DNA of 64,000 bases from Allobrachymonas sp. (GTDB taxonomy: Bacteria > Pseudomonadota > Gammaproteobacteria > Burkholderiales > Burkholderiaceae_C). This document shows, in pieces, positions 25,721 through 35,896 of the stretch (position 1 is the first letter of the stretch; each line of letters begins with the position of its first letter). The position numbers and the translations under genes are program-made. The stretch spans positions 1-64,000 of the forward strand of contig JAUMWT010000007.1 in the NCBI GenBank assembly GCA_030529505.1, written 5' to 3'. The notes under the pieces are model-generated. The model searched no databases. It worked only from the letters and a program-made list of their open reading frames with translations, and was not told the origin of the DNA.

Positions 25721-28700
25721 CAACCGCCCGCCCCGTATGCGTGCCCGCCTTCACCACATCCTCCGGCGTGCCAGCGGCCACCAGCTGGCCGCCGCCGTCG
25801 CCGCCTTCGGGGCCGAGGTCGAGGATCCAGTCGGCTTCGGCGATCAGGTCCAGGTCGTGTTCGATGACGATGACGCTGTGGCCCGCGTTGACCAGGCGGT
25901 GCAGCACGTGGATGAGTTTTTCCACGTCCTGCATGTGCAGGCCGACGGTGGGCTCGTCCAGCACGTAGAGGGTGTGCGGGGCTTTCTGGCCGCGTTGGCC
26001 CAGCCGCAGCGCCGGGCCGTTCCCAAGCAAGGCTGCGTCCCCCGTGGGGGGACCGTCGCCCGAAGGAGCGACGAGGGGGCCATGACTATCACGCACCTTG
26101 GATAGCTCGGTGACGAGTTTGATGCGCTGGGCCTCGCCGCCGCTGAGTGTGGGGCTGGGCTGGCCGAGCGTGAGGTAGCCCAGGCCCACGTCCTTGAGCA
26201 GTTGCAGCGGGTGGCTGATGGCGGGCATGCTGGCGAAGAATTCCACGGCTTCGTCCACCTCCATTTGCAGCACGTCGCCAATGGTTTTGCCGCGCCAGGT
26301 GACGGCCAGGGTTTCGGGGTTGAAGCGCGCGCCGTGGCAGACCTCGCAGGGCACTTTCACGTCGGGCAGAAAGTTCATTTCAATGGTGCGCAGGCCTTGG
26401 CCTTCGCAGCCGGGGCAGCGGCCTTCGCCGGTGTTGAAGGAAAAGCGCCCGGGGCCGTAGCCGCGCGCCTTGGCTTCGAGCGTATCGGCAAAGAGTTTGC
26501 GCACCGTGTCCCAAAAGCCGATGTAGGTGGCTGGGCAGGAGCGTGGCGTTTTGCCGATGGGGGTTTGGTCCACTTCCAGCACGCGGTCGATGGATTCAAA
26601 GCCTTTCAGGCCCGTGCAGCCGATCAGCGGCGGGGCTTTGCCCGCGTCCATCGCGTCGCGCCCCGCTTTGGTGGCGCGCTGGCCGACCCAGGCGGCCACG
26701 TTGGTGAGCAGCACGTCGCGCGCCAGTGTGGATTTGCCGCTGCCGCTGACACCCGTGACCGCTACCAGCCGCTTGAGGGGCACGGCCACGTCCACGTTTT
26801 TGAGGTTGTGCAGATGCGCGCCGAGCACGGTGAGCCAGGGCTGGGCTGGCGCATCGCTGGCTTCGGTGTTGGGTGCTTGGCCGCGCGCTTTTGGGCTGCG
26901 GCGGTTGGTGGCCGTTTCAGCGGCATTCGTCACGACGACTGGCCGGCGCGGCTGCATCGGGTGGCGCATGGCCTCGCGCAGGTAGCGGCCGGTGGCCGAT
27001 TCGGGCGATGCCGCCAGGTCGGCCGCCGTGCCCTGGGCCACCACGCGGCCCCCGCGCACGCCCGCGCCGGGGCCGATGTCGATCAGGTGCTCGGCGCGGC
27101 GGATGGTGTCTTCGTCATGCTCCACCACCACCAGGGTGTTGCCCTTGGCGCTCAAGGTGTGCAGCGCGTCGAGCAGGATGTGGTTGTCGCGCGCGTGCAG
27201 GCCGATGGTGGGCTCGTCGAGCACGTAGCACACGCCTTGCAGATTGCTGCCCAGCTGCGCGGCCAGGCGAATGCGCTGGGCCTCGCCACCGCTGAGCGTG
27301 GGCGCGCCGCGATCCAGCGTGAGGTAGCCCAGGCCAACCTGTTCCAGAAACGCCAGGCGGCTTTTGATTTCGGGCAGCAGGTCGCGTGCGATGTCGGCGT
27401 CGCGGCCTTGCAGCGCCAGACGTTCGAACCACTGGCGCAGCTCGCGCACGCTCAGGCGCGCCAGATCGGTGATGGGCGCCCCGCCCGCGTTGCCGCTTTC
27501 CAGCCGCACGGCGCGCGCCGTGGCGTTGAGGCGCGTGCCGCCGCAGCTGGGGCAGGCGGCGTCGCTTACGTCTTCCACATCGGCTTCGGCAAAGGTATGC
27601 TCGCGGCCTTTTTCCTTGCCTTTTTGGTCGGCCGTCAGCAGCGAATCGTCCAGTGCCTTGCGCTGTTCGCGCGTGAGCGCCACGCCTGTGCCCACGCAAT
27701 CCGGGCACCAGCCGTGCTTGCTGTTGTACGAAAAAAGGCGCGGGTCCAGCTCGGCATAGCTGGTGGCGCAGACGGGGCAGGCGCGCTGGGTGGAAAACAC
27801 TTCCACCTGCCCAATGGCGGCGGTGGGGCGGCCGTCTTGCATGGCGTCGGCCAGGCCGTCGATAGCGTGCAGCACGTGCACCACGCCCTTGCCGTGCTCC
27901 AGCGCGCGGGTGAGGTGCTCGCGCAGTTCGGCCTCGTGCGCGGCGTCCACGCACAGGCTGGCCACGGGCAGCTCGATGGTGTGTTCCTTGAAGCGGTCGA
28001 TGCGCGGGAAGTTGGCCGTGGGCAAGAACTCGCCATCCACGCGCAGGTGGGTGTAGCCGCGCGGGCGTGCCCAATCGGCCAGCTCGGTGTAAACGCCTTT
28101 GCGTGCAATCACTAGGGGCGCGAGCAGGCCGATGGTTTGGCCGCGAAAGCGCGCAAGGATTTGCGCGGCGATGCGTTCGGGCGTTTGCGGCTGCACGGGC
28201 GCGCCGTCGTGCACGCAGTGCTGCACGCCCAGCTTGACGTAAAGCAGGCGCAAGAAGTGCCACACCTCGGTCACCGTGCCCACGGTGGATTTGCGCCCGC
28301 CGCGGCTCAGGCGCTGCTCGATCGCCACGGTGGGCGGTATGCCGTACACCGCATCCACCTCGGGCCGGCCCGCCGGTTGCACGATGCTGCGCGCATAGGC
28401 GTTGAGGCTTTCGAGGTAGCGGCGCTGGCCTTCGTTGAACAAGATGTCAAACGCCAGCGTGGATTTGCCGCTGCCGCTCACGCCGGTGATGACGTTGAAC
28501 TGCCCGCGCGGAATGTTGACGCTGATGTTTTTGAGGTTGTGTTCGCGCGCGTGGATGATTTCGATCTGCTGTGTGGGCGCAGGCGAAGTGGGGGCAGGCG
28601 TTGCCACGCGGTAGGCCGGGCGGGGTTCTTGCGCCGTGTGCTGTTTGGCTTGGGGGGCATCCGCAGCAAACAGCGCCGCTTCGTATTCGCGCAGGGCCGC

Positions 28701-31700
28701 GCCGGTGTGCGAGGTGGGGTGGGCGGCCACGGCTTGCGGCGTGCCTTGCGCCACGATCTGGCCGCCTTGGTCGCCGCCTTCGGGGCCGAGGTCGATCAGC
28801 CAATCGGCGGCGCGCATCACGTCGAGGTTGTGCTCGATCACGATGAGCGAGTGCCCCGCATCCAGCAGCTTGCGCAGCGCGCGCATGAGCTTGGCGATGT
28901 CGTCAAAGTGCAGGCCGGTGGTGGGCTCGTCAAACAAAAACAGTGTGCCTTTCTTGGCCACGGGTTGGCGTGACTTGCTTGTCGTCTCTGCCGCCTCGGC
29001 CAGAAAGCCCGCGAGCTTGAGGCGCTGCGCCTCGCCACCGCTGAGCGTGGGCACGGGCTGGCCCAGGGTGACGTAATCCAGCCCCACGTCCACAATGGGT
29101 TGCAGGGTGCGGATGACTTCGCGGTCTTGCGCGAACAGGCGCGCGGCGTCGGCCACGGTGAGCGCCAGCACGTCGGCCACGTTCAATGGGCGGCCGCCGC
29201 GTTCGATGGTCACTTCCAGCACCTCGGGGCGGTAACGCTGGCCGTCGCAATCGGGGCAGCGCAGGTACACGTCGGAGAGGAACTGCATCTCCACATGCTC
29301 GAAGCCGCTGCCGCCGCAAGTGGGGCAGCGCCCGTCGCCCGCGTTGAAGCTGAACTTGGCCGCGCTGTAGCTGCGCTGGCGCGCCAGCGGCGCATCGGCA
29401 AACAGCTTGCGGATGGCATCCCACGCGCCCACGTAGCTGGCGGGGTTGCTGCGCGCGGTTTTGCCGATGGGTGATTGATCGACAAACACCACGCCCGCCA
29501 GTTGTTCGGCGCCCAGCAGGCGGTCGTGCGCGCCGGGCGCTTCGGTTGCCTGGCCGAAGTGGCGCAGCAGGGCCGGGGCCAGCACGTCTTGAATCAGCGT
29601 GCTCTTGCCGCTGCCGGAAACGCCGGTGACCACCACCAGCCGTTGCAGCGGCAGTGCCACACTCAGGTTTTGCAGGTTGTGCTGGCGCGCGCCTTCCAGC
29701 AGCAGCTTGGGCGTATTGGCCGCCACGGGCCGCGCCGCGCCCATGCCGATGCGCTTGCGCGCGCCCAGATAAGCGCCGGTCAAGGTGTCTGCCGCGCGCA
29801 GTTCATCGGGCGTGCCATCGAACACGATGCGCCCGCCCGCGCTGCCGGGGCCGGGGCCAAAGTCCAGCACGCGGTCGGCCGCCAGCATCACGGCGGGGTC
29901 GTGCTCCACCACCACCAAGGTGTTGCCCGCGTTTTTGAGGCGCTGCATGGCCTGGTTGATGCGCGCCATGTCGCGCGGGTGCAGGCCGATGCTGGGCTCG
30001 TCCAGCACGAACAGGGTGTTGACGAGCGAGGTGCCCAGCGCCGTGGTGAGGTTGATGCGCTGCACCTCGCCGCCGCTGAGCGTGCGGCTTTGCCGGTCGA
30101 GCGTGAGGTAGCCAATGCCCACGTCGCACAGGTATTTGAGGCGCGTGGCGATTTCTTCGAGGATGAGCTTGCGCGCCTGCGCATCGGCATTGTGGCTAGG
30201 CTGGGCTTGCTTGGGTGTGGGTGCAGCAGGCGCTTGCAACCGCTCCACGAAGGTGCGCAGCCGTTCAATCGGCAGCAGCATCAGGTCGTGCAGGCACAGG
30301 CCGGGCAGGCTTTCGAGCTGCGCGCGCGTCCAGCCCACGCCTTGCGGCATGAAACGTTGGGCGGGTGGCAGCACGGCATCGGCATCCTGCTTGCTGCCCA
30401 CGCGCCAGAGCAGGCTTTCGGTCTTGAGGCGTGCGCCCGCGCAGCTGGGGCATTCGGTGTAGCTGCGGTATTTGGACAGCAGCACGCGAATGTGCATCTT
30501 GTAGGCCTTGCTTTCCAGATACTGGAAGAAGCGGCGGATGCCGTACCACTGCTTGTTCCAGTTGCCCTCCTTGTAGTTGGGTGCGCCTTCGATCACCCAG
30601 TGCTTTTGCTCGGGCGTGAGTTGCTGCCACGGCGTATCGCGCGGGATGCCGGCGCTTTCGGCATGGCGCATCAGGTCGTCCTGGCATTCTTTCCACGCGG
30701 GCGTCTGGATGGGCTTGATGCAGCCCTGGCGCAGGGTGATGCGCTCGTCCGGTATCACCAGCCCCCAGTCCACGCCAATCACGCGGCCAAAGCCGCGGCA
30801 GGCCTCGCAGGCGCCCACGGCCGAGTTGAACGAGAACATGCCCGGCAGTGGCTCGCGGTAGCGCAGGCCGCTTTCGGGGCAGTGCAGGCCGGTGGAAAAC
30901 TGCCACCGCTGCGGCTCGCCCCCCGTACTTTCATCGGGCAGGGCATAGGCCGTGAGCTGCCCGCCGCCGCGCTTGAGGGCCACTTCAATCGCTTCGATCA
31001 CGCGGGCGCGCTCGGCGCTGCTCAGGCGAAAGCGGTCGGCCACCACGTCCAGCACTCTCATGGGGGCGGGGGCGGATTCCGGCTTGTTTTTGCCTTTGCT
31101 TTTGGGGCTGGCGGCGGTATCGGGCGTGGCGGGGGCGAGGGTTTCTTCGCGCTCGGCCTGCACGCGCGTGAAGCCGCTGGCCGACAGCCACTGCTGCACC
31201 TCGTCTGCCGTGGTGTTGGCGGGCAGCGCCACGGCAAAGGTGATGACGATGCGTGGGTCATCCAATGCCCCCACGCTCGCGGCTACGCCTGCTTCGCTGC
31301 CCCCCGAGGGGGCGCTCGCTTGCTTGGGGCGGCCCGGCGCTGCGCTCGATGCTTGCTGGCTGCGGCGCAGCAGCTCGTCGTAAATGCTGTCGGCGCTGTC
31401 GTGCCGCACGGGCAGCGCGGTTTGCGCATCGAACAATTGGCCGGTGCGGGCGAACAGCAGCTTCAAATGGTCGTTCAGCTCCGTCATCGTGCCCACGGTG
31501 GAGCGCGAGCTGCGCACGGGGTTGGTCTGGTCGATGGCGATGGCAGGCGGCACGCCTTCCACCTTGTCCACCGCGGGTTTGTCCATGCGGTCGAGAAACT
31601 GGCGCGCGTAGGCGCTGAAGGTTTCCACGTAGCGGCGTTGGCCCTCGGCAAACAGGGTGTCGAACACCAGGCTGGATTTGCCCGAGCCGCTGGGGCCGGT

Positions 31701-31856
31701 CACCACCGTCATCTCGCCGGTTCGGATGTCCACATCCAGGTTCTTCAGGTTGTGCTGGCGCGCGCCGCGAATGCGGATCAGGTGATCGGCGTTGGGGGCC
31801 GTTTGTGCGGCTTGTGCGGACGCGGCAGAAGATGGGGTGGGGCGCTGTTTGGACAC
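25692..31856 (-). CDS. Tandem double-length UvrA-family ATPase
   Basis: 2,054 residues, twice a normal UvrA, made of two UvrA-like halves. Four Walker A motifs lie near residues 55, 748, 1128 and 1705 ([10 protein letters not shown], then [10 protein letters not shown] three times), and four LSGGE signatures near 592, 938, 1522 and 1903. CxxC zinc-module cysteines appear in each half ([16 protein letters not shown]). It presumably acts as a covalent UvrA dimer that senses DNA lesions; the ordinary uvrA is at 42914. GTG at 31856 has an AAGG site, whereas the frame's far end at 31946 is TTG. Two GC-rich repeats are inserted in frame. The last codons (RILRIDLI) are AT-rich, as though the original 3' end was replaced. 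Confidence 0.88.
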   Translation of the reverse strand: MSKQRPTPSSAASAQAAQTAPNADHLIRIRGARQHNLKNLDVDIRTGEMTVVTGPSGSGKSSLVFDTLFAEGQRRYVETFSAYARQFLDRMDKPAVDKVEGVPPAIAIDQTNPVRSSRSTVGTMTELNDHLKLLFARTGQLFDAQTALPVRHDSADSIYDELLRRSQQASSAAPGRPKQASAPSGGSEAGVAASVGALDDPRIVITFAVALPANTTADEVQQWLSASGFTRVQAEREETLAPATPDTAASPKSKGKNKPESAPAPMRVLDVVADRFRLSSAERARVIEAIEVALKRGGGQLTAYALPDESTGGEPQRWQFSTGLHCPESGLRYREPLPGMFSFNSAVGACEACRGFGRVIGVDWGLVIPDERITLRQGCIKPIQTPAWKECQDDLMRHAESAGIPRDTPWQQLTPEQKHWVIEGAPNYKEGNWNKQWYGIRRFFQYLESKAYKMHIRVLLSKYRSYTECPSCAGARLKTESLLWRVGSKQDADAVLPPAQRFMPQGVGWTRAQLESLPGLCLHDLMLLPIERLRTFVERLQAPAAPTPKQAQPSHNADAQARKLILEEIATRLKYLCDVGIGYLTLDRQSRTLSGGEVQRINLTTALGTSLVNTLFVLDEPSIGLHPRDMARINQAMQRLKNAGNTLVVVEHDPAVMLAADRVLDFGPGPGSAGGRIVFDGTPDELRAADTLTGAYLGARKRIGMGAARPVAANTPKLLLEGARQHNLQNLSVALPLQRLVVVTGVSGSGKSTLIQDVLAPALLRHFGQATEAPGAHDRLLGAEQLAGVVFVDQSPIGKTARSNPASYVGAWDAIRKLFADAPLARQRSYSAAKFSFNAGDGRCPTCGGSGFEHVEMQFLSDVYLRCPDCDGQRYRPEVLEVTIERGGRPLNVADVLALTVADAARLFAQDREVIRTLQPIVDVGLDYVTLGQPVPTLSGGEAQRLKLAGFLAEAAETTSKSRQPVAKKGTLFLFDEPTTGLHFDDIAKLMRALRKLLDAGHSLIVIEHNLDVMRAADWLIDLGPEGGDQGGQIVAQGTPQAVAAHPTSHTGAALREYEAALFAADAPQAKQHTAQEPRPAYRVATPAPTSPAPTQQIEIIHAREHNLKNISVNIPRGQFNVITGVSGSGKSTLAFDILFNEGQRRYLESLNAYARSIVQPAGRPEVDAVYGIPPTVAIEQRLSRGGRKSTVGTVTEVWHFLRLLYVKLGVQHCVHDGAPVQPQTPERIAAQILARFRGQTIGLLAPLVIARKGVYTELADWARPRGYTHLRVDGEFLPTANFPRIDRFKEHTIELPVASLCVDAAHEAELREHLTRALEHGKGVVHVLHAIDGLADAMQDGRPTAAIGQVEVFSTQRACPVCATSYAELDPRLFSYNSKHGWCPDCVGTGVALTREQRKALDDSLLTADQKGKEKGREHTFAEADVEDVSDAACPSCGGTRLNATARAVRLESGNAGGAPITDLARLSVRELRQWFERLALQGRDADIARDLLPEIKSRLAFLEQVGLGYLTLDRGAPTLSGGEAQRIRLAAQLGSNLQGVCYVLDEPTIGLHARDNHILLDALHTLSAKGNTLVVVEHDEDTIRRAEHLIDIGPGAGVRGGRVVAQGTAADLAASPESATGRYLREAMRHPMQPRRPVVVTNAAETATNRRSPKARGQAPNTEASDAPAQPWLTVLGAHLHNLKNVDVAVPLKRLVAVTGVSGSGKSTLARDVLLTNVAAWVGQRATKAGRDAMDAGKAPPLIGCTGLKGFESIDRVLEVDQTPIGKTPRSCPATYIGFWDTVRKLFADTLEAKARGYGPGRFSFNTGEGRCPGCEGQGLRTIEMNFLPDVKVPCEVCHGARFNPETLAVTWRGKTIGDVLQMEVDEAVEFFASMPAISHPLQLLKDVGLGYLTLGQPSPTLSGGEAQRIKLVTELSKVRDSHGPLVAPSGDGPPTGDAALLGNGPALRLGQRGQKAPHTLYVLDEPTVGLHMQDVEKLIHVLHRLVNAGHSVIVIEHDLDLIAEADWILDLGPEGGDGGGQLVAAGTPEDVVKAGTHTGRAVARILRIDLI
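26006..26091 (-). repeat. In-frame GC-rich repeat inside tandem UvrA, copy B
   Basis: Within the fourth ABC module, between ELSKVR and [10 protein letters not shown], where a normal UvrA has only about five residues, roughly 35 extra residues are encoded. The DNA shares GCAGCGCCGGGCCG and CCAAGCAAG with copy A (opposite orientation) and contains two small palindromes, including CCCCCGTGGGGGG. Boundaries are approximate. Confidence 0.7.
31262..31352 (+). repeat. In-frame GC-rich repeat inside tandem UvrA, copy A
   Basis: Encodes a low-complexity stretch (including [12 protein letters not shown]) between the first half's DELLRRSQQ and DDPRIVITF. It contains the palindrome GCCCCCCGAGGGGGC and, on the complementary strand, GCAGCGCCGGGCCG and CCAAGCAAG as in copy B. 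The element is translated without a stop. Boundaries are approximate. Confidence 0.68.
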
Positions 31857-32362
31857 GGGAATGCCTTGCGAAAGATGAAGACGTGTGCTTGAAGAAGCAA
31901 GTTGGCCGCGACACGGCAATGCCCGTCGTGCAAGCCGCTCGCTCAAGTCCTTGAAAGGGCTGGTTGACAGGGCAGGCGCTGCGCGCAGTGCCCGTGATTC
32001 AGCGGCGGCTCAAGCGGCGCGAAGGGCGCGGCCATTATGCGCAATCGGCCCTTGTGGAGTGGCTTGCAGGGGTATCGGCCAAGGGCTAAGAACCTGTTTA
32101 CGATCTCCTCACGGGCGCTTGAATGATGGAAGCGGGCGGTCTGCTGCGTTGCAAATCTCGTCCATAGCACGGGCTATGCCCTTCGATTTGCGCCTTGCAT
32201 TCCATCCCGCGCCATATCCAATCGCCTCGCGTTGAGATCGTGAACAGGTTCTAAGAGCGTCGTGTTTTTGCGGTTCGGATGAGGCGTTGGCTGCGATGAA
32301 GCAGGCGACCGGGAAACAGCCGTGATTTGGTTGATAGGGCCGTTGATGCGTGCGCTGATGAA
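31857..32362. other. Intergenic region between tandem UvrA and cobQ
   Basis: Both flanking genes are on the - strand, so the promoter of the UvrA gene should be here. The recognisable content is palindromic repeat copy 1 at 32089-32252. No gene seen. Confidence 0.5.
32089..32252. repeat. Palindromic MITE-like repeat, copy 1 (164 bp)
   Basis: Ends are inverted repeats: AGAACCTGTTTACGATCTC on the left and the near-perfect complement on the right. The two halves pair along almost their entire length around a GGGCTATGCCC centre. Compared with copies 2 and 3 it lacks about 13 bases on each side of the centre. No open frame. Confidence 0.85.
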
Positions 32363-34165
32363 TCAAGCAGGGCTGGGCGCAGGCGCTTGAGGCTTTGCTT
32401 GTGCCCCTTTGGCTTGCAGCAGGCCCAGCAAAGTGTCGGCGCCAAAGCTGGCCTCGACCAGATCGGCCATGCGGTTGAACGTGGCCTCCAGATCGTGCCC
32501 GGCATGGCCCAGCAGGGCTTGCAGCACGGCCGGGTGCTCAAACAGGCCGTGCAGATACAGGCCCAATACATTGCCCATATGCGGGTTGGTGGCGGTGGGC
32601 GCGCCGTTGATCCAGCCAATGGTTTGGCCCGCCGCATTGCGCAGCACAGGCTGGGCCACGTGGCCGCTGCGCAGCATGTCGGGGTGGGGTTGGGTGTGGC
32701 CCATGTGGATTTCGTAGCCGGGCGCGGGCAGCCCGGCCAGCGCCGCCCAAGGGCCGGGCCAGGCATCGGCAAAGCGGGCCTGGGTGTGGCACACGGTTTT
32801 GTTCGCTTGCATGCAGGTGGCCAGCGGCAGCAGGCCCAGGCCGGGGGCGCAGCCCATGCGGGCGGCCAGTTCGGCGGGTGGAAGGGCGGGCGGCCGAGCG
32901 GGCAGGTGGGTTGTGGCGCTGGGTGTTTCTACCCCTTCGGTATCCACCACGGCCTTACCCAGCATTTGCAGGCCGCCGCAAATGCCCAGCACGCGCCCGC
33001 CCTGCGCGGCATGGCGGCAAATGGCGGCGTCCAGCCCCTGCTGGCGCAGCCAGTGCAAATCGCTGACGGTGGCTTTGCTGCCGGGCAAGATGACCCAGTC
33101 TTGCGCGCGCAAGTCCTTGAGCTGATGCGCTTGCCGTACCCAGCGCAGCCGCACGTTGGGCAGGTGCTTGAGGGGCTGGAATTCATCCAGATTGCTGATG
33201 CGCGGGTAGGCGACGATGGCGATGGTGGTCGCTTCTTCTGCTGCTTGGGCAGTGGCGCCGCTGTCGTCAAACACGCCGTCTTCTTCAGGCAGGCCGTGTT
33301 CGCGCCACAGGGGCAGGGTGGCCAGGGTGGGCTGGCCGGTCAGCTCTTGCAGGTGTTGCGGGGCAGGGGCCAGCAGGCTGGCGTCGCCCCGGAATTTGTT
33401 GAGCACAAAGCCGCGCAGCAGGTGGCGGTCGGCCTCGGGCAGCAGCGCCCAGGTGCCGTACAGATGGGCGAAAGCGCCGCCGCGGTCGATGTCGGCCACC
33501 AACAGGCAGGCTGCATCGGCATGGCGCGCCACGCGCAGGTTGACCACGTCGCTGACGCTCAGGTTGATTTCGGCGGGCGAGCCCGCGCCTTCGATCACCA
33601 TCACATCGTTTTCGGCCCGCAAGCTGTGTAGCGCGGCGCTGATGGCCGGCCACACCCGCTGGCTGCGCGCGCGCCAGGGCAGGGCGCTGAGCGCCGCATC
33701 CACCTGCCCTAGCAGCACCACCTGGCTGCGGGTGTCGGCTTCGGGCTTGAGCAGCAAGGGGTTCATGCGCACATCGGGCACGGCGCCCGCGGCCAGCGCC
33801 TGAAAGTACTGGGCCGAGCCGATTTCGCCACCCGCACCGCCGTTGATGGGGCTGTCCCAGTCAATCGCAAACGCATGGTCTGTGGGGGCGCTTGGAGCCT
33901 GCTCGGCATGGCTGGCAACCTTGCTTGCGCGCATAGCCTGGGCCGCTGTTGCACTCACACCCGCGGCCACGCGGGCGTTGTTGCTCATGTTCTGCGCCTT
34001 GAAGGGGGCCACTTTGTAGCCTTGGCGGGCGTACCAGCGGCACAAGGCGGTGGCCAGCCAGCTTTTGCCCGCGCCGCTGGTGCAGCCCAGCACCATGACG
34101 CAGGCGGCCAGCGCCCCTGGCTGGCGGGGGGAGGGGGGAAGGGTATCGGCGTTCACGGCCTGCAT
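32363..34165 (-). CDS. cobQ: Cobyric acid synthase
   Basis: 600 residues. The N-terminal ATP-binding domain shows VLGCTSGAGKSWLATALCRW and VAPFKAQNMSNNARV, then EGAGSPAEINL and VADIDRGGAFAHLYG; the C-terminal glutamine amidotransferase shows the nucleophile motif GICGGLQMLG near residue 400. CobQ amidates four side chains of adenosyl-cobyrinate diamide in B12 synthesis. It is longer than usual because of about 40 extra residues after ARVAAG (residues about 66-106), before GGEIGSAQYFQALAA. No other cobalamin gene is in the window, and the gene is bracketed by two direct copies of a palindromic repeat. Confidence 0.92.
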   Translation of the reverse strand: MQAVNADTLPPSPRQPGALAACVMVLGCTSGAGKSWLATALCRWYARQGYKVAPFKAQNMSNNARVAAGVSATAAQAMRASKVASHAEQAPSAPTDHAFAIDWDSPINGGAGGEIGSAQYFQALAAGAVPDVRMNPLLLKPEADTRSQVVLLGQVDAALSALPWRARSQRVWPAISAALHSLRAENDVMVIEGAGSPAEINLSVSDVVNLRVARHADAACLLVADIDRGGAFAHLYGTWALLPEADRHLLRGFVLNKFRGDASLLAPAPQHLQELTGQPTLATLPLWREHGLPEEDGVFDDSGATAQAAEEATTIAIVAYPRISNLDEFQPLKHLPNVRLRWVRQAHQLKDLRAQDWVILPGSKATVSDLHWLRQQGLDAAICRHAAQGGRVLGICGGLQMLGKAVVDTEGVETPSATTHLPARPPALPPAELAARMGCAPGLGLLPLATCMQANKTVCHTQARFADAWPGPWAALAGLPAPGYEIHMGHTQPHPDMLRSGHVAQPVLRNAAGQTIGWINGAPTATNPHMGNVLGLYLHGLFEHPAVLQALLGHAGHDLEATFNRMADLVEASFGADTLLGLLQAKGAQAKPQAPAPSPA

Positions 34166-34579
34166 TGTGCGGGAATTGGCCGCGCGGTGTGGCAGCGGCC
34201 ATGCTGCCCGAGAGCCTGTTCAGGATTTCCTCACGGGCGCTTGAAAACGAAAGCGGGCGGTTTGCTGCGTTGCCAATCTTGCCAACCTTGTGTCTATGTT
34301 GCGCGAGCGATGCGCTTCGCTCATGTCCTTTGATGTGCGCCTTGCATCCCATCCCGCACTTTGTCCAATCGCCTCGCGTCGAGATCGTGAACAGGCTCTG
34401 AGGCTGTGAGTGATCGGCCAAATAGGCGCTCATATTGGGCGTTCACTTTTCACCTGCCGTGCCCGATAATGTGGCCGATCAAGGCGCGCTGGTGATTGAT
34501 GCATGGCGCGCAAGATCTGGGGCGGGCCGCAGCCCAAGGGGCAAACGCAGGCCAGCGATGAAATCAGGGAGCATCAAGC
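34166..34579. other. Intergenic region between cobQ and Trp-rich protein (divergent)
   Basis: Divergent promoters for cobQ (-) and the downstream + strand genes are expected here. Palindromic repeat copy 2 occupies 34211-34399. No further gene seen. Confidence 0.5.
34211..34399. repeat. Palindromic MITE-like repeat, copy 2 (189 bp)
   Basis: Starts AGAGCCTGTTCAGGATTTC and ends GAGATCGTGAACAGGCTCT. Same orientation as copies 1 and 3, sharing blocks such as GGGCGCTTGAA and GTGCGCCTTGCATCCCATCC. Flanking bases do not show a convincing target duplication. Confidence 0.88.
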
Positions 34580-34822
34580 ATGTACTTTTTGGGAATCGGC
34601 GTTTTACTGCTCATCCTCAAACTTCTGGAAATCGATCCGGTCGCGACTTGGAGTTGGCTTTACGTCCTGGCTCCGTTTGCGCTGGCCGCGCTGTGGTGGG
34701 CCTGGGCCGATGCCAGCGGCTACACCAAGCGCAAAGCCATGGAGAGGATGGACGCCATCAAAGACAAGCGCCTGCAAGAGCAGCGCCAAGCCCTGCACCG
34801 CAGCATGCGTGGCCGCCGCTGA
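34580..34822 (+). CDS. Small Trp-rich membrane protein (TIGR04438 type)
   Basis: 80 residues: a hydrophobic N-terminal half with two membrane segments (MYFLGIGVLLLILKLLEI and WLYVLAPFALAALWWAWA) containing four Trp residues, then a basic tail (KRKAMERMDAIKDKRLQEQ). This matches the small Trp-rich protein family of beta-proteobacteria; function unknown. An AGGGAG site lies 8 bases before the ATG. It precedes dapA by 89 bases. Confidence 0.8.
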   Translation: MYFLGIGVLLLILKLLEIDPVATWSWLYVLAPFALAALWWAWADASGYTKRKAMERMDAIKDKRLQEQRQALHRSMRGRR

Positions 34823-34831
34823 AGCGGCGGA

Positions 34832-34857
34832 TTGACAGGCGCTGGCAAATTTACAAT
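34832..34857 (+). promoter_or_regulatory. Possible promoter for dapA-bamC
   Basis: A consensus TTGACA at 34832-34837 is followed by TACAAT at 34852-34857. The 14-base spacer is short for sigma-70; a shifted -10 (AATTCT) at 17 bases is the alternative. Position just before dapA supports a role. Confidence 0.4.
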
Positions 34858-34911
34858 TCTGCTTTTCCGCAGCCTCAGCGCTTGCGTTTTTGTGCTTGAA
34901 AGACATTCACC

Positions 34912-35796
34912 ATGCATGCAATCACCGGCAGTATCGTTGCCCTGGTCACCCCTTTTCTTCCTGATGGTTCAGTCGATTACGCGGGCTTGCGCAAGCTGAT
35001 CGACTGGCACGTCGAGCAAGGCACCCGCTGCATCGCCGTGGTGGGCACCACGGGTGAAGCGCCCACCGTCACGGTCGAAGAGCATTGCGAAATCATCCGC
35101 GTGGCGGTGGAACAAGCCGCCGGGCGCCTGCCCATCATGGCCGGTTGCGGGGCCAACTCCACGGCCGAGGCGATCAACCTCGCGCGCTTTGCCAAAAGCG
35201 TGGGCGCCGATTGCCAATTGCAAGTCGTGCCCTACTACAACAAGCCCACGCAAGAAGGGCAGTACCAGCACTTCAAAAAAATTGCCGAAACCGTGGGCGA
35301 CCTGCCCATGGTGCTGTACAACGTGCCGGGCCGCACCGTGGCCAGCATGGAGCACGACACGGTGCTGCGTCTGGCGCAGATTCCGGGCATCGTCGGCATC
35401 AAGGAGGCCACCGGCGATCTGGCCCGGGCGCAATGGCTGATTCGCGATGTGCCCCAGGGCTTTGCCGTGTATTCGGGCGACGATGCCACCGCCGTGGCCC
35501 TGATGCTGTGCGGTGGGCAGGGCAATATCAGCGTCACGGCCAATGTGGCGCCCGCCCAGATGCAGGCCCTGTGCCAGGCCGCCATGACCGGCCAGCGCGA
35601 CGAGGCCATGCGCCTGCAACGGCTGCTGCTGCCCCTGCACAAGCATTTGTTTGCAGAGTCCAACCCCATTCCCGTCAAATGGGCCATGCAGCGCCTGGGC
35701 CTGTGCGGCGGCGGCCTGCGTTTGCCACTCACGCCCTTGAGCGCCGCCCACCAGCCTGCGGTCGAAAACGCCCTGAAATCGGCTGGCTTGCTATGA
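34912..35796 (+). CDS. dapA: 4-hydroxy-tetrahydrodipicolinate synthase
   Basis: 294 residues, typical DapA length. [14 protein letters not shown] binds pyruvate, [12 protein letters not shown] and LYNVPGRT (Tyr136) complete the site, and Lys164 in GIKEATGD forms the Schiff base. It condenses pyruvate with aspartate semialdehyde in the diaminopimelate/lysine pathway, feeding peptidoglycan. The dapA-bamC order is the same as dapA-nlpB in Escherichia coli. Confidence 0.96.
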   Translation: MHAITGSIVALVTPFLPDGSVDYAGLRKLIDWHVEQGTRCIAVVGTTGEAPTVTVEEHCEIIRVAVEQAAGRLPIMAGCGANSTAEAINLARFAKSVGADCQLQVVPYYNKPTQEGQYQHFKKIAETVGDLPMVLYNVPGRTVASMEHDTVLRLAQIPGIVGIKEATGDLARAQWLIRDVPQGFAVYSGDDATAVALMLCGGQGNISVTANVAPAQMQALCQAAMTGQRDEAMRLQRLLLPLHKHLFAESNPIPVKWAMQRLGLCGGGLRLPLTPLSAAHQPAVENALKSAGLL

Positions 35797-35896
35797 TGCG
35801 TCGTCGCGGCCAGCGGGCTTTGCCGGGGCCGCTCATTTGTCGGGCTTCTTGTGTTGGCCTGTTGTTGGCGCAGCGCCTGCGCTGCTTGAGAACCGA

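Noticed and set aside
29475..31892. 805-codon + strand frame opposite the tandem UvrA
   Set aside because: Shadow of the UvrA gene; no domain and amino-acid composition of an antisense frame.
32080..32260. TA target-site duplication flanking repeat copy 1
   Set aside because: TA can be drawn at both ends of copy 1, but copies 2 and 3 do not show it, so it may be chance.
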